Assembly: GCF_000478195.2 (NCBI RefSeq) | Contig: NZ_AUZM01000006.1 | Coordinates: 92,571 to 156,570, forward strand | Direction of reading: 5' to 3' | Source of the DNA: Lyngbya aestuarii BL J | GTDB taxonomy: Bacteria; Cyanobacteriota; Cyanobacteriia; Cyanobacteriales; Microcoleaceae | Length of the DNA stretch: 64,000 bases | Part shown: positions 55,761-64,000 of the stretch, piece after piece | How the letters are laid out: each line of letters starts with the position of its first letter | Numbering within the stretch: the stretch's first letter is position 1 | Translations under genes and position numbers: made by a program | The notes under the pieces: model-generated | The model's input: the letters and a program-made list of their open reading frames with translations, nothing else | Database searches by the model: none | Told to the model about the DNA's origin: nothing

Positions 55761-57719
55761 TTAAACCGCCCGTTGGGTTAACTCAGTTAACACATGATTT
55801 GACCGTTCTACAAAAGATTTCATCCCGTTTGCATCAAAGCCTTTTTGTGCCATTAATGCCAAGTCATAAACATGGTGACAAATCATATCTGCCAATTCTG
55901 CGGAAGGAGATTCAGCCCCTTCTATACTTCCTTGACTCAAGTTAGCGAGATTTTGAATTAAGGGATGAGAAGTATTAACCAACAGAACATGATTGTCGGG
56001 AAAATCTGCTTTTTGTTGCTGCATTAATGCAGTCATATCCTGTAACCGTCGCATCGCTTCTGGAAGTAAAACCATCGCTGGTGGTGTGTCTTCCGATTTC
56101 AGCGCTTCGGTGCGAATATTCACACTCGGTTTATTGAGAGATTTCTCAAACAATTCTTTGATTTGTTCGCTGCGAGTTTTATTGGTTTTGGGATCGACAA
56201 TTTCAGTTTTATTGCTGTCTTTATCAATCAACTCATCGTTAATCTCTGAGTCTACTCGCTGGAATTTGACATCGCTGTGTTCCCGTTCCAGGAAGCTAAT
56301 AAAGTGAGTATCGATGAAAGAATCCAGGAACAACACTTCCAAGCCTTGACTCTTGTGCAGTTCTATATAAGTCGCTTGGGCAGCTTCTTCGGTGCAGTAA
56401 AAAACACTATTTTCATGGCGTTCTTTGTTGCGTTCTAGATATTCGTTTAAAGTGGTGTAATAGTTTCCTTGTTCGTCAAAACTACCCGCAGTATTTTCTG
56501 AAGACTCCCAAGCATCATCTGCTTCTTCGGGTTTTTGGCTGTCGGTGGGTTCGGGTTTATAAGTTGTTCGGAAGACGAGAATATCTTCAACTTGCTTTTT
56601 AAACTTCTCGTCGTTGAGAGAACCGAACTTGACAAAAGTACCGATGTCTTGCCAACAGCGAATATATTCTTTGCGATCGTCTCGATACACTTCTTTTAAG
56701 CGATCGCCAACTTTTTTAGCAACATAATCGGCAATTTTCCGAACTGTGCGGTTGCTTTGTAAAGCACTCCGAGAAATATTGAGAGGAATGTCGGTACTGT
56801 CAATTACGCCCCGCAACGGTAGCAGGAATTTAGGAATGATTTCTTCGCAGTGTTCGCTGACAAAAACTTGGTTACAAAAGAGTTTAATATTCCCTTGGCT
56901 AACATCAACATCGGGCTTGAGTTTGGGGAAGTAGAGAATACCGTTGACAATAAAAGGATAATCAGTATTGAGATGAACCCAGAGGAGAGGATCTTCTTGG
57001 AAGGGGTAGAGATAACGGTACAGATCGAGATAATCATCGTCTGTGAGGTTACTGGGTGACTCTCTCCAGGGTGCTTTTTGGCGGTTGAGGGTTTCACCGT
57101 CCATCTTGATCGAGACGGGCATAAAGTCGCAATAGGTTTTCACCAGTTGACGAATGCGACTTGCTTCGGAGTATTCGAGTTCATCATCCATCAAGGTGAG
57201 GGTGATGGTGGTGCCGCGTTGGGTGCGGTTGGAGTCTTCGAGTTTAAATTCGGGGGAACCATCACAAGTCCAGTGAACTGCTTGCGCTCCCTCTTGGTAA
57301 GATAGGGTATCGATTTCGACTTGTCGAGCAACCATGAAGGACGAATAAAAGCCTAAACCGAAATGTCCGATAATGGCGTTATCCGCGTTGGATTGATATT
57401 TCTCGATGAATTCTTCGGCGCTGGAGAAGGCGACTTGGTTGATGTATTTTTTGATTTCATCAGCCGTTAAGCCAATGCCGTTATCGGTGATTGAGAGGGT
57501 TTTGTTGTCTTTGTCAACTTCGACGATAATTTCAGGTTCGCCTGTTTCGCCGGAGTATTCCCCAGTACGGGCGATGGTTTTGAGTTTGGAGATGGCATCA
57601 ACGCCGTTTGAGACGAGTTCCCGAAAGAAGACTTCGTGATCAGTGTAAAGGGATTTTTTGATGATCGGGAAGATATTCTCGGTGTGGATGGTAATCGTTC
57701 CCTGTTCAAGTACGGTCAT
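55761..57719 (-). CDS. htpG: Molecular chaperone HtpG (Hsp90)
   Basis: 652 residues. The N-terminal ATP-binding domain has FFRELVSNGVDAISKLKT, ITDNGIGLTADEIKKYINQV, SSAEEF and GHFGLGFYSSFMVA. The middle domain holds PWRESPSNLTDDDYLDLYRY and NISRSALQSNRTVRKI with its catalytic Arg. A C-terminal dimer domain follows. Length and motifs are normal for bacterial HtpG, which in cyanobacteria stabilises phycobilisome linkers and aids heat and oxidative stress survival. No CIRCE element was seen in the 130 bp upstream. Confidence 0.98.
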   Translation of the reverse strand: MTVLEQGTITIHTENIFPIIKKSLYTDHEVFFRELVSNGVDAISKLKTIARTGEYSGETGEPEIIVEVDKDNKTLSITDNGIGLTADEIKKYINQVAFSSAEEFIEKYQSNADNAIIGHFGLGFYSSFMVARQVEIDTLSYQEGAQAVHWTCDGSPEFKLEDSNRTQRGTTITLTLMDDELEYSEASRIRQLVKTYCDFMPVSIKMDGETLNRQKAPWRESPSNLTDDDYLDLYRYLYPFQEDPLLWVHLNTDYPFIVNGILYFPKLKPDVDVSQGNIKLFCNQVFVSEHCEEIIPKFLLPLRGVIDSTDIPLNISRSALQSNRTVRKIADYVAKKVGDRLKEVYRDDRKEYIRCWQDIGTFVKFGSLNDEKFKKQVEDILVFRTTYKPEPTDSQKPEEADDAWESSENTAGSFDEQGNYYTTLNEYLERNKERHENSVFYCTEEAAQATYIELHKSQGLEVLFLDSFIDTHFISFLEREHSDVKFQRVDSEINDELIDKDSNKTEIVDPKTNKTRSEQIKELFEKSLNKPSVNIRTEALKSEDTPPAMVLLPEAMRRLQDMTALMQQQKADFPDNHVLLVNTSHPLIQNLANLSQGSIEGAESPSAELADMICHHVYDLALMAQKGFDANGMKSFVERSNHVLTELTQRAV

Positions 57720-57796
57720 AGGTTATACTGCTAATTATAAATACGGTATTCAGCAACCATTGTGTGCGATCGCGATCCCTTTTGGTGAATAGGATC

Positions 57797-57833
57797 ACCC
57801 CCAAGAAAGGATACGGAAATCCGTATTTGGGTG
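57797..57833. terminator. Hairpin after the sulfotransferase gene
   Basis: ATACGG, loop AAAT, CCGTAT forms a 6-bp stem extended by an outer pairing of CACCC with GGGTG. It lies 25-60 bp after the leftward sulfotransferase stop. No T tail is present, so termination is uncertain. Confidence 0.4.
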
Positions 57834-57856
57834 AGTTAGCGGCGATCGCGGATGGG

Positions 57857-58702
57857 TTAAAGTGGCATCTGTTGGAGAGTTGTATTCACTTCGGATACAC
57901 GCTCTCGGATATACTGTTGTTGTGAGGAGTCAAAGAGTTTTTCAAATTTATTCGATTGAGAACGACTAATGCCTTGAGTATTGACAGTTCGACCTCCACT
58001 TTGCAGCAATAAAGGTTGAGCAGCATTACTATAATTTTGAATGATATTTTGGTCGTAAATAATCCCAATAAAGTTACAGATTTTTTTTAAAACTACTTCT
58101 GGATCTGCGGTTAAATGTTCATAGGTAACGAGGTGATGATTGGGTTGATTTTGATAGCTTAAACTAATGTTTACGGCTTGTTGCCAATGCTCAATACATT
58201 GATCGATTTCCCATTTTCCATCCCAAGCCTTTGGGTAGCGGTGTGTGACCTCATACAAGGACGCCACAACGTCGGTTCCACTGCGTAAGAGATGAATTAT
58301 TTTGACATTAGGAATATACTTTTTGATAGTATTAATATAAAAAATATGTTGGGGGGTTTTTTCGAGAAAAATCTGTTTGTCTTGTTCTTCCGTTAAAAGA
58401 GTGAGAATTTTGATAAATTTCTGTGCATATAGAGATTGTAGAGGAATCTGAGGAAAATGGGTGAGCAAATCGGGGCGACCCAGATGTTCAGTAAAATAAG
58501 TCTTCAGCCAGGGCTTTAACTGTTTAGAAATTAATCCCAGTTTCTTTCTCCGAAGTTCATATTCTGGGGTACAATACTGAAAAAACTGAGACTCAGGAAA
58601 GGATATAATCTCAGGATGAGCCGCGAGTAAGCTTTGAAGTAGCGTTGTACCGGAGCGGGGACATCCAACCAAAAAAACAGGTGTTTTGGACTGTACTCTC
58701 AT
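57857..58702 (-). CDS. Sulfotransferase family protein
   Basis: 281 residues from the ATG at 58702 (MRVQSKTPVFLVG); a longer frame to 58783 would collide with the divergent gene. The PAPS-binding loop VGCPRSGTTLLQSLLAAHPE is intact, and the second nucleotide site is seen at IIHLLRSGTDVVASLYEV. The C-terminal part includes HLVTYEHLTADPEVVLKK. The enzyme should move sulfate from PAPS to a sugar or other acceptor in the cytosol. Lying beside a group of glycosyltransferases, it may sulfate the surface polysaccharide. It diverges from the glycosyltransferase at 58749 across only 46 bp. Confidence 0.87.
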   Translation of the reverse strand: MRVQSKTPVFLVGCPRSGTTLLQSLLAAHPEIISFPESQFFQYCTPEYELRRKKLGLISKQLKPWLKTYFTEHLGRPDLLTHFPQIPLQSLYAQKFIKILTLLTEEQDKQIFLEKTPQHIFYINTIKKYIPNVKIIHLLRSGTDVVASLYEVTHRYPKAWDGKWEIDQCIEHWQQAVNISLSYQNQPNHHLVTYEHLTADPEVVLKKICNFIGIIYDQNIIQNYSNAAQPLLLQSGGRTVNTQGISRSQSNKFEKLFDSSQQQYIRERVSEVNTTLQQMPL

Positions 58703-58748
58703 TTCTAGCACCAAGCTAAACGTTATTGAAACCCGGAGCAAATTGGAG

Positions 58749-59735
58749 ATGCCACAAGTTTCTGTTATTATTCCAGTATACAACGGTGAAAAGACTATTC
58801 GAGAAACGATTAAATCAGTTTTAGATCAGACTTTTACTGATTTTGAATTGATTATTATTAATGACGGTTCAACAGATAAAACTCCTGAAATTTTAGAAAA
58901 TATTTCCGACTCTCGGATCAAAATATTTTCTTTTACAAATTCCGGTTCATCTACGAGTCGAAATCGGGGAATTGATCGCGCCTCGGGTAAATATATTGCT
59001 TTTATTGATGCGGATGATTTATGGAAACCAGATAAACTTGAGGCTCAATTTAATACCTTACAAGCGAACCCAGAAGCGGCTGTTGCTTACAGTTGGACAG
59101 ATTATATTGATGAAACGGGTCAATTTCTTCGTCGTGGCCCTCATTGTAATTTTAGCGGTAATGTTTATGCCAAGTTATTATTAGCAGATTTTATTGGAAG
59201 TGGCTCTAACCCAATGATTCGGACGCAGGTATTTTCTGAAGTGGGAACATTTAATGAATCCCTTCGTTATGTAGAAGATTGGGAAATGTGGTTACGTTTA
59301 GCGGCGCGTTATTCGTTCGTTGTTGTGCCATTTGTTCAAGTTTTTTATCGAAAATATGCCTATTCTATGTCTTATAATGTTTGGGGAATGGAAGCAGCCA
59401 GTTTACAAATTTTAGAACAAGCATTTGCTGAGGCTCCAAAATCTATTCAATCTCTGAAGGCGACTTGTTTAGGAAATCGTTATAAAGGTTTAACAACGAT
59501 GGCGCTAGAAGCCAAACCCGAACGGCTTCGCGCTTTGAAAGCGGCTTCTCTATTTTGGAAAACAGTTGGTTATGATTCATCTCTAGTCAAAACTCGAACT
59601 TTCTACAAAGTGCTACTTAAAATTACAGCAATGGCAGTGTTACCTTCTTCATTAGCCCAAGCTTGTTTTACTCGGTTTGAACGGGTATTTAATACAACAA
59701 CGTTATCTGGATATGCACGCTTAGATGATCGCTAA
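58749..59735 (+). CDS. Family 2 glycosyltransferase
   Basis: 328 residues from the ATG at 58749, with GGAG ten bases upstream. It has the GT-A fold opening VSVIIPVYNGEKTIRETIKS, the DxD-type motif FIDADDLWKPDKLE and a conserved acceptor-side region VEDWEMWLRLAARY. It is closely related to the genes at 59721-60614 and 62753-63718, sharing AVAYSWTDYI. It should add a sugar to a growing lipid-linked or polysaccharide chain at the cytosolic membrane face. Its end overlaps the convergent neighbour by 15 bp. Confidence 0.93.
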   Translation: MPQVSVIIPVYNGEKTIRETIKSVLDQTFTDFELIIINDGSTDKTPEILENISDSRIKIFSFTNSGSSTSRNRGIDRASGKYIAFIDADDLWKPDKLEAQFNTLQANPEAAVAYSWTDYIDETGQFLRRGPHCNFSGNVYAKLLLADFIGSGSNPMIRTQVFSEVGTFNESLRYVEDWEMWLRLAARYSFVVVPFVQVFYRKYAYSMSYNVWGMEAASLQILEQAFAEAPKSIQSLKATCLGNRYKGLTTMALEAKPERLRALKAASLFWKTVGYDSSLVKTRTFYKVLLKITAMAVLPSSLAQACFTRFERVFNTTTLSGYARLDDR

Positions 59736-60614
59736 CAAACTTTTAATAGACATTTTGAGTACAAAAGGAAATTGAGATAAAAGATGAGATTCATTTTGAG
59801 TATAATTCCAAAGATAACGAACGGCTTCTAAGCCTTTGTGGGATTTTGATCCGGCTAGTGTTTTCCAGAGTAGATACTTATAAAGATCCGCCAAACTCTC
59901 TTTTTTGAGATATTGAAGTGATGGGGGTGCTTGATGATAGGATTTTTCTAAAACTCTCAAGCTTTCAAGTTCGAGTTTGCGAACGTTAGTTGTACTCGAA
60001 TGAGGAGAAACTCGATAGAGAATTTGGGTTTTCGGAATGTTGACAAACTCATAATATTTTGAAAGCCGAATGCACAGTTCCCAATCTTCTCCGCCACTAA
60101 TTGACTCATCAAACCCTCCAACTTTGAGGTAAGCATCTTTACGAATTAAAAAATTAGAACCATTTTCTAAAGCATATCGAACTAATAGTTTTTCATAAAT
60201 ATTGCCATTTAATGTAATATGTCTACCTAAATAAATGATTTTATCAGATTCATTAATATAGTCTGTCCAGCTATAAGCAACCGCAGCGTTTGGATATTCT
60301 TGTAAAGCTTTGAGTTGCAATTCTAATTTATCAGGAGTCCACAGATCATCCGCATCAATAAAGGCTAAAAACTCACCCGAAGATTTGTTAACGCCTCGAT
60401 TTCGTGCGGCTGAAACACCTGCATTTAGAAAAGAAAAAAGGGAGATGCGATTATCTTTTATTTCGGCAACGACTTCTTTTGTACTATCCGTTGAACCATC
60501 ATCTATAATGATTATTTCCCAATCTGAAAAAGTTTGGTTTAAAACAGATTTGATTGTTTTTTTAATTGTTTTTTCTGCATTGTATGCAGGAATAATCACA
60601 GATACAGGTACCAT
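59721..60614 (-). CDS. Family 2 glycosyltransferase
   Basis: 297 residues. It opens VSVIIPAYNAEKTIKKTIKS, has DxD in FIDADDLWTPDKLELQ, the shared AVAYSWTDYINES and the acceptor region SGGEDWELCIRLSKYYEF. A paralogue of the genes at 58749 and 62753. It overlaps the convergent gene by 15 bp and starts 55 bp after the leftward HpsE-like gene at 60669, so it may be the last gene of a three-gene leftward operon. Sugar and linkage are unknown. Confidence 0.93.
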   Translation of the reverse strand: MVPVSVIIPAYNAEKTIKKTIKSVLNQTFSDWEIIIIDDGSTDSTKEVVAEIKDNRISLFSFLNAGVSAARNRGVNKSSGEFLAFIDADDLWTPDKLELQLKALQEYPNAAVAYSWTDYINESDKIIYLGRHITLNGNIYEKLLVRYALENGSNFLIRKDAYLKVGGFDESISGGEDWELCIRLSKYYEFVNIPKTQILYRVSPHSSTTNVRKLELESLRVLEKSYHQAPPSLQYLKKESLADLYKYLLWKTLAGSKSHKGLEAVRYLWNYTQNESHLLSQFPFVLKMSIKSLLAII

Positions 60615-60668
60615 GTTTTTATTTTTAATATTGAAAAGTGATTTTGTTCGGTCATATTTTGTGTAAAA

Positions 60669-61592
60669 TCAAGTTCTGTTCAAGTAATAGTGAAAAGGAC
60701 TAATTGCACTCGCCCAAAAAAATTCGAGTTCACAGGCATTAACTAAGTCTGATTTTGCTTTTTTATTATATTTAACTAAATGCAGAATAACTCTTTTTAA
60801 ACTCCCGAACATCACCCGCAGAAATAAAAGAGGTTTTTGCCAGCTTTTAACTAAAATAACTCTAAACCCAAAAGTACATAGACCATAGCGATGTGCTAAA
60901 GATAGCAAGTAGCTTCTTTCTAGACGTTCAGCAGGAATCCAATGATTTAAGTGCATAGCAGAATTGTACCAAATTTCCCAACCTTTCCGATGTAGATAAA
61001 TAGATAGTTCACAATCATTATCTCCTCTACGGGTAGCCATTAATTCAGGGTTAAAATTATCTAACCACGCTTTTCGACGAAGAACTAACCCTGCACCAGA
61101 TGGAAGTTGTAGTAATTCTGGATTAAACTGAAATGATTGGTCGCCACTTTCACGAATTGCTAACAGAATATGTGCAACTCTTTTGAAGTTTTCAGGAGGT
61201 TCTGTTTGATAAAGTGCATGAATTTGACCTCCATAGATACCTGCTTTATGGTGCTTATTTCCAAATGAATAAGCTTGTAAAATCCAATCTGAATTCGGAA
61301 AGTTATCATCATCTAGAAAAGCAATCAATTCACCTTGACTCTCCTCAATTCCCCTATTTCGAGCAAATACAATTCCCTGCTGATGCTCAAAAACATATTT
61401 TAAAGGTGCTTTGACATTCCAACTCTTTTGAAAATCTTGAACCACTTGAGGGGTATGATCACTGCTATTATTATCAACAACAATAATGTCCCAGTCTATT
61501 TCCTCTGTTCCCATTTGCGATCGCAATTTTTCCAACACTTGAGGTAAACGATCAGCACCGTTATAAGTTGGAATGACGACTGATAAATCCAT
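60669..61592 (-). CDS. HpsE-like family 2 glycosyltransferase
   Basis: 307 residues. It opens DLSVVIPTYNGADRLPQVLE, with VVDNNSSDHTPQVV, FARNRGIEESQGELIAFLDD (DDD metal motif) and PPENFKRVAHILLAIRESGD. The late part (PSGAGLVLRRKAW, GDNDCELSIYLHRKGWEIWY) matches HpsE of the hormogonium polysaccharide locus as I recall it. It is a near paralogue of the next upstream gene at 61612, 19 bp away. Probable role: extending the gliding polysaccharide. Confidence 0.85.
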   Translation of the reverse strand: MDLSVVIPTYNGADRLPQVLEKLRSQMGTEEIDWDIIVVDNNSSDHTPQVVQDFQKSWNVKAPLKYVFEHQQGIVFARNRGIEESQGELIAFLDDDNFPNSDWILQAYSFGNKHHKAGIYGGQIHALYQTEPPENFKRVAHILLAIRESGDQSFQFNPELLQLPSGAGLVLRRKAWLDNFNPELMATRRGDNDCELSIYLHRKGWEIWYNSAMHLNHWIPAERLERSYLLSLAHRYGLCTFGFRVILVKSWQKPLLFLRVMFGSLKRVILHLVKYNKKAKSDLVNACELEFFWASAISPFHYYLNRT

Positions 61593-61611
61593 TATTTACT
61601 CCTTGAATTGG

Positions 61612-62562
61612 TTAACTGGTTTGCTGTAGCTTGAGAATAAAGTAAAATGGACTGAGTAATCTACCGATTAGGAACTGCATTTCACTAGCAGCCACAACCT
61701 CAGTGCGAATGGCAATTTTATACTTAAACAGATGGATAATAATCTTGCGGAGATCGTTGAGTAAGTAAGCAACGGCTATCAATGGCTGTTGCCACTGAGG
61801 GTATTTTAGCATTCGGATAGCGTGACTACTCAACCCGACTCCAAAACACAATTTCATTAAATAGTCTTTTTCTAAGCGTTGGCGAGGAATACAATGATAA
61901 ACAACCATGTCTGAACAATACCAAATTTCCCATCCGGCTTGCTGAATATATCGTAATGCTTCTAAGTCTTCACTGGCTAACATTTTACCCCCAACTCGAC
62001 CCGCAAGAACTAACTGTGAGGGAACATTTTTTAACCAAGCTTCTCTACGAACGACTAAACCCGCTCCCGGTGGTAGTATTTTTTTTCCAGGCTCATAAAG
62101 AGAGGGTTGGTTTCCTCGTTCTGTTAAAGCGAGAAAGGAGGCGATGCGTTCAAAGTTTTCCGGAGGAGTGACTTCAAACTTTCCGATAACTCGACTTCCA
62201 AATGCACCGACTTGAGGATGAATTTGAGTGAATTTATAGGCTGCGGTTAACCATTGAGGTTCGGGATAATTATCATCATCAAGAAAGCCAACCCATTCAC
62301 CTAATGCTTCTGTTATACCCCGTTGTCGAGCGAAAGCTAAACCTTGTTGGGCTTCAAAAAAGTATCGTAATGGAACGTTTGATAACCAATTTTGCTGATA
62401 CTGTTTAACCACTTCAGCCGTGTTATCGGTGCTGTTGTTGTCAATAACAATAACTTCCCAGGAGACTTGCTCAACATCGGTTTGCGATCGTAATTTTTCG
62501 AGTACCTGGGGTAAACGTTTTGCACCATTGTAGGTTGGGACTGCGACTGTGAAATCCACCAT
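61612..62562 (-). CDS. hpsE: HpsE-like family 2 glycosyltransferase
   Basis: 316 residues from an ATG at 62562; a GTG two codons earlier (62568) is also possible. It starts VDFTVAVPTYNGAKRLPQVL, has VIDNNSTDNTAEVVKQYQ, FARQRGITEALGEWVGFLDD, PPENFERIASFLALTERGNQ and LPPGAGLVVRREAW. This is the pattern I associate with HpsE, a glycosyltransferase of hormogonium polysaccharide synthesis in Nostoc. The downstream gene is its tandem duplicate. It lies about 7.5 kb from hpsA, with rpmB and htpG between. Confidence 0.83.
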   Translation of the reverse strand: MVDFTVAVPTYNGAKRLPQVLEKLRSQTDVEQVSWEVIVIDNNSTDNTAEVVKQYQQNWLSNVPLRYFFEAQQGLAFARQRGITEALGEWVGFLDDDNYPEPQWLTAAYKFTQIHPQVGAFGSRVIGKFEVTPPENFERIASFLALTERGNQPSLYEPGKKILPPGAGLVVRREAWLKNVPSQLVLAGRVGGKMLASEDLEALRYIQQAGWEIWYCSDMVVYHCIPRQRLEKDYLMKLCFGVGLSSHAIRMLKYPQWQQPLIAVAYLLNDLRKIIIHLFKYKIAIRTEVVAASEMQFLIGRLLSPFYFILKLQQTS

Positions 62563-62752
62563 AACCACTTGTTTGTTTAGGTTTGAAGTGATTCGCTTTC
62601 AGCCGATAGGCTCTCTGTTAATAGAGAACTCAGATAGATCGAACTGCATTATTAATATATCTCAATTTCACCCGATGAACCAATGTTTTCCTCTCAGTTG
62701 AAGGTTTTAGGTTCTATACTAATAAGTAGCTCTACCCGGATGCAGATTTAGG

Positions 62753-63718
62753 ATGCCAAAAATATCGATTATTCTTCCTGTCTATAACGGTGCAACAACG
62801 ATTCAAGCCACAATTGATTCTGTTCTCCAGCAAACGTTTTCAGATTTTGAATTGATTGTTGTTGATGATGATTCAACTGATAATACTTTAGAAATTATGT
62901 CTCAGTATACAGATTCTCGCATCCAGGTTTTGTCTTGTCCTCATCGGGGTGCAGCAGCTAGCCGGAACCGAGGACTTCAGCAGGCTTCTGGGGAATATAT
63001 TGCGTTTTTAGATGCTGATGATTTGTGGGCGCCTGATAAACTCGAAGCTCAACTCAACGCTCTACAAACCAACCCCAAAACCGCAGTTGCTTATAGTTGG
63101 ACCGATTATATTGATGAGTCGGGGAATTGGCTAAAAGCAGGTAGACATACGAGAGTCAATGGAGAAGCCTATGCTCAGATGCTACACTTTAACTTTCTGG
63201 AAAATGGTTCTAACCCTTTGATTTGTCGTTCTGCTCTCGACGATGTGGGAGATTTTGATGAGTCTCTGACAGGGGGACAAGATTGGGATTTATACTTGCG
63301 TTTAGCGGCTCGTTATCTGTTTGTCAATGTTCCGGCTGTCCAGATATTTTACCGCATTCGCAGTAACTCAATATCTTCTCATACTACTCGCCAAGAACAA
63401 CAAGTTGTGAAAGTCTTAAACCGGGCTTTTTCGCAAGCTCCCGCCAGCCTACAACCGTTAAAGCGAAAAAGTTTGGCTCTTGTTTATAAGTATCTTGTGT
63501 GCAGAACCCTTGACCTTTTACCAAATCGTTCTAACGGTTGGAAAGCTTTACGACTAATCATGATTTATATTGGCTACGAACCCCAACGAGTCAAACAGTC
63601 GAAGTTGATTTTCATTCTTTTACTCAAAAGTATTGGTTTGATCCTAACCCCTCAATTTCCCCAACTCCTCCAACAACTCAAACGTCTCATTCACTCAGAA
63701 GTTCATGCTTCGGGTTGA
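62753..63718 (+). CDS. Family 2 glycosyltransferase
   Basis: 321 residues. Opens KISIILPVYNGATTIQATID, with VVDDDSTDNTLEIM, FLDADDLWAPDKLEAQ, the shared AVAYSWTDYIDESG, and TGGQDWDLYLRLAARYLF. Paralogue of the genes at 58749 and 59721. It faces right, away from the HpsE-like pair, and its end overlaps the leftward clpB end by 16 bp. Confidence 0.93.
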   Translation: MPKISIILPVYNGATTIQATIDSVLQQTFSDFELIVVDDDSTDNTLEIMSQYTDSRIQVLSCPHRGAAASRNRGLQQASGEYIAFLDADDLWAPDKLEAQLNALQTNPKTAVAYSWTDYIDESGNWLKAGRHTRVNGEAYAQMLHFNFLENGSNPLICRSALDDVGDFDESLTGGQDWDLYLRLAARYLFVNVPAVQIFYRIRSNSISSHTTRQEQQVVKVLNRAFSQAPASLQPLKRKSLALVYKYLVCRTLDLLPNRSNGWKALRLIMIYIGYEPQRVKQSKLIFILLLKSIGLILTPQFPQLLQQLKRLIHSEVHASG

Positions 63719-64000
63719 ATTGTTGTGGAAATTGCCGTTAACTGAGAGGGAAGTTTTTCTTCTTTTTCAGAGCTTTTGGGTTGACTGGTAAAAGACAAAC
63801 CTTCCTCTAAACGATCAATATAAATCGTATCTCCAGCCACATACTTTTGTTCTAATAATAAATTCGCAATCGGATTTTCTAACTCCCGTTGAATGGCTCG
63901 TTTTAACGGTCTCGCTCCATAGACTGGATCGTACCCCACTTCTGCAATATAATTCATTGCCTCTGGAGACAACACCAAACTAATTTTTTGATCGACTAAT
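63703..64000 (-). CDS. clpB: ClpB chaperone, C-terminal end (start outside the window)
   Basis: About 98 codons to the stop at 63703. The frame includes LVDQKISLVLSPEAMNYIAE, then VGYDPVYGARPLKRAIQREL, which is the signature D2-small-domain motif (sensor 2, GARPL) of ClpB/Hsp104 disaggregases. A 25-30-residue polar tail (SQPKSSEKEEKLPSQLTAIS) follows the usual end. The rest of the gene lies beyond the right edge. Other Clp ATPases share the GARPL motif, but the run as a whole reads as ClpB. Confidence 0.88.
   Translation of the reverse strand, partial: LVDQKISLVLSPEAMNYIAEVGYDPVYGARPLKRAIQRELENPIANLLLEQKYVAGDTIYIDRLEEGLSFTSQPKSSEKEEKLPSQLTAISTTIQPEA

Overview
The window is chromosomal DNA from a filamentous cyanobacterium, most likely of the Oscillatoriales type. 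The evidence is an rbcL-rbcX-rbcS operon for form IB RuBisCO, a PixJ-like cyanobacteriochrome chemoreceptor, a hormogonium-polysaccharide (hps) locus with a giant HpsA and pseudopilins, many HIP1 octamers (GCGATCGC), and DUF3747 and RTX-type proteins. The genus cannot be fixed from sequence alone. No tRNA, rRNA, intact insertion sequence or CRISPR array was found.

Layout. 0-0.35 kb: the end of a pentapeptide-repeat gene running off the left edge. 0.6-13.3 kb: a signalling block with a six-PAS histidine kinase, ribBA, a membrane hybrid kinase, a receiver-kinase, and a receiver-GGDEF protein whose GGDEF motif is degraded. 13.4-16.1 kb: a repeat protein and a secreted DUF3747 protein with an Asn/Arg/Thr-rich tail. 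16.4-17.9 kb: a broken VOC-family gene, then aroF (DAHP synthase). The aroF leader holds two consecutive transcription attenuators, each with a short open frame packed with Tyr/Phe/Trp codons followed by a competing antiterminator/terminator. 18.1-33.5 kb: housekeeping and membrane genes (def, MBL-fold protein, Uma2 protein, ThrE-type exporter, lipase-like protein, CDF transporter, RTX protein, panB, Ser/Thr kinase, CPA2 antiporter). 34.0-36.4 kb: the RuBisCO operon. 37.4-41.3 kb: the PixJ-like photoreceptor. 41.6-45.6 kb: small membrane protein, secreted endonuclease I, DUF4189 protein, PBP1C. 45.9-54.1 kb: hpsA, hpsB and hpsC plus two further pseudopilins, all leftward. 54.6-55.7 kb: tandem repeats around rpmB. 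55.8-57.7 kb: htpG. 57.9-63.7 kb: a sulfotransferase and five family-2 glycosyltransferases, two of them HpsE-like. The right edge cuts the 3' end of clpB.

How the genes fit together. The hps genes, pseudopilins, glycosyltransferases and sulfotransferase look like one surface-polysaccharide and gliding-motility region, interrupted by rpmB and htpG. The PixJ-like receptor would link light colour to motility. The signalling block is rich in PAS and GAF sensors but carries no obvious output gene.

Mobile and repeat DNA is mostly intergenic. It includes a miniature inverted-repeat element present twice in opposite orientation (one copy with a perfect 10-bp target duplication), a second small element with ATATAGCAAT ends, and long tandem arrays near rpmB. 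The strongest candidate for something undescribed is the double aromatic leader-peptide attenuator before aroF.
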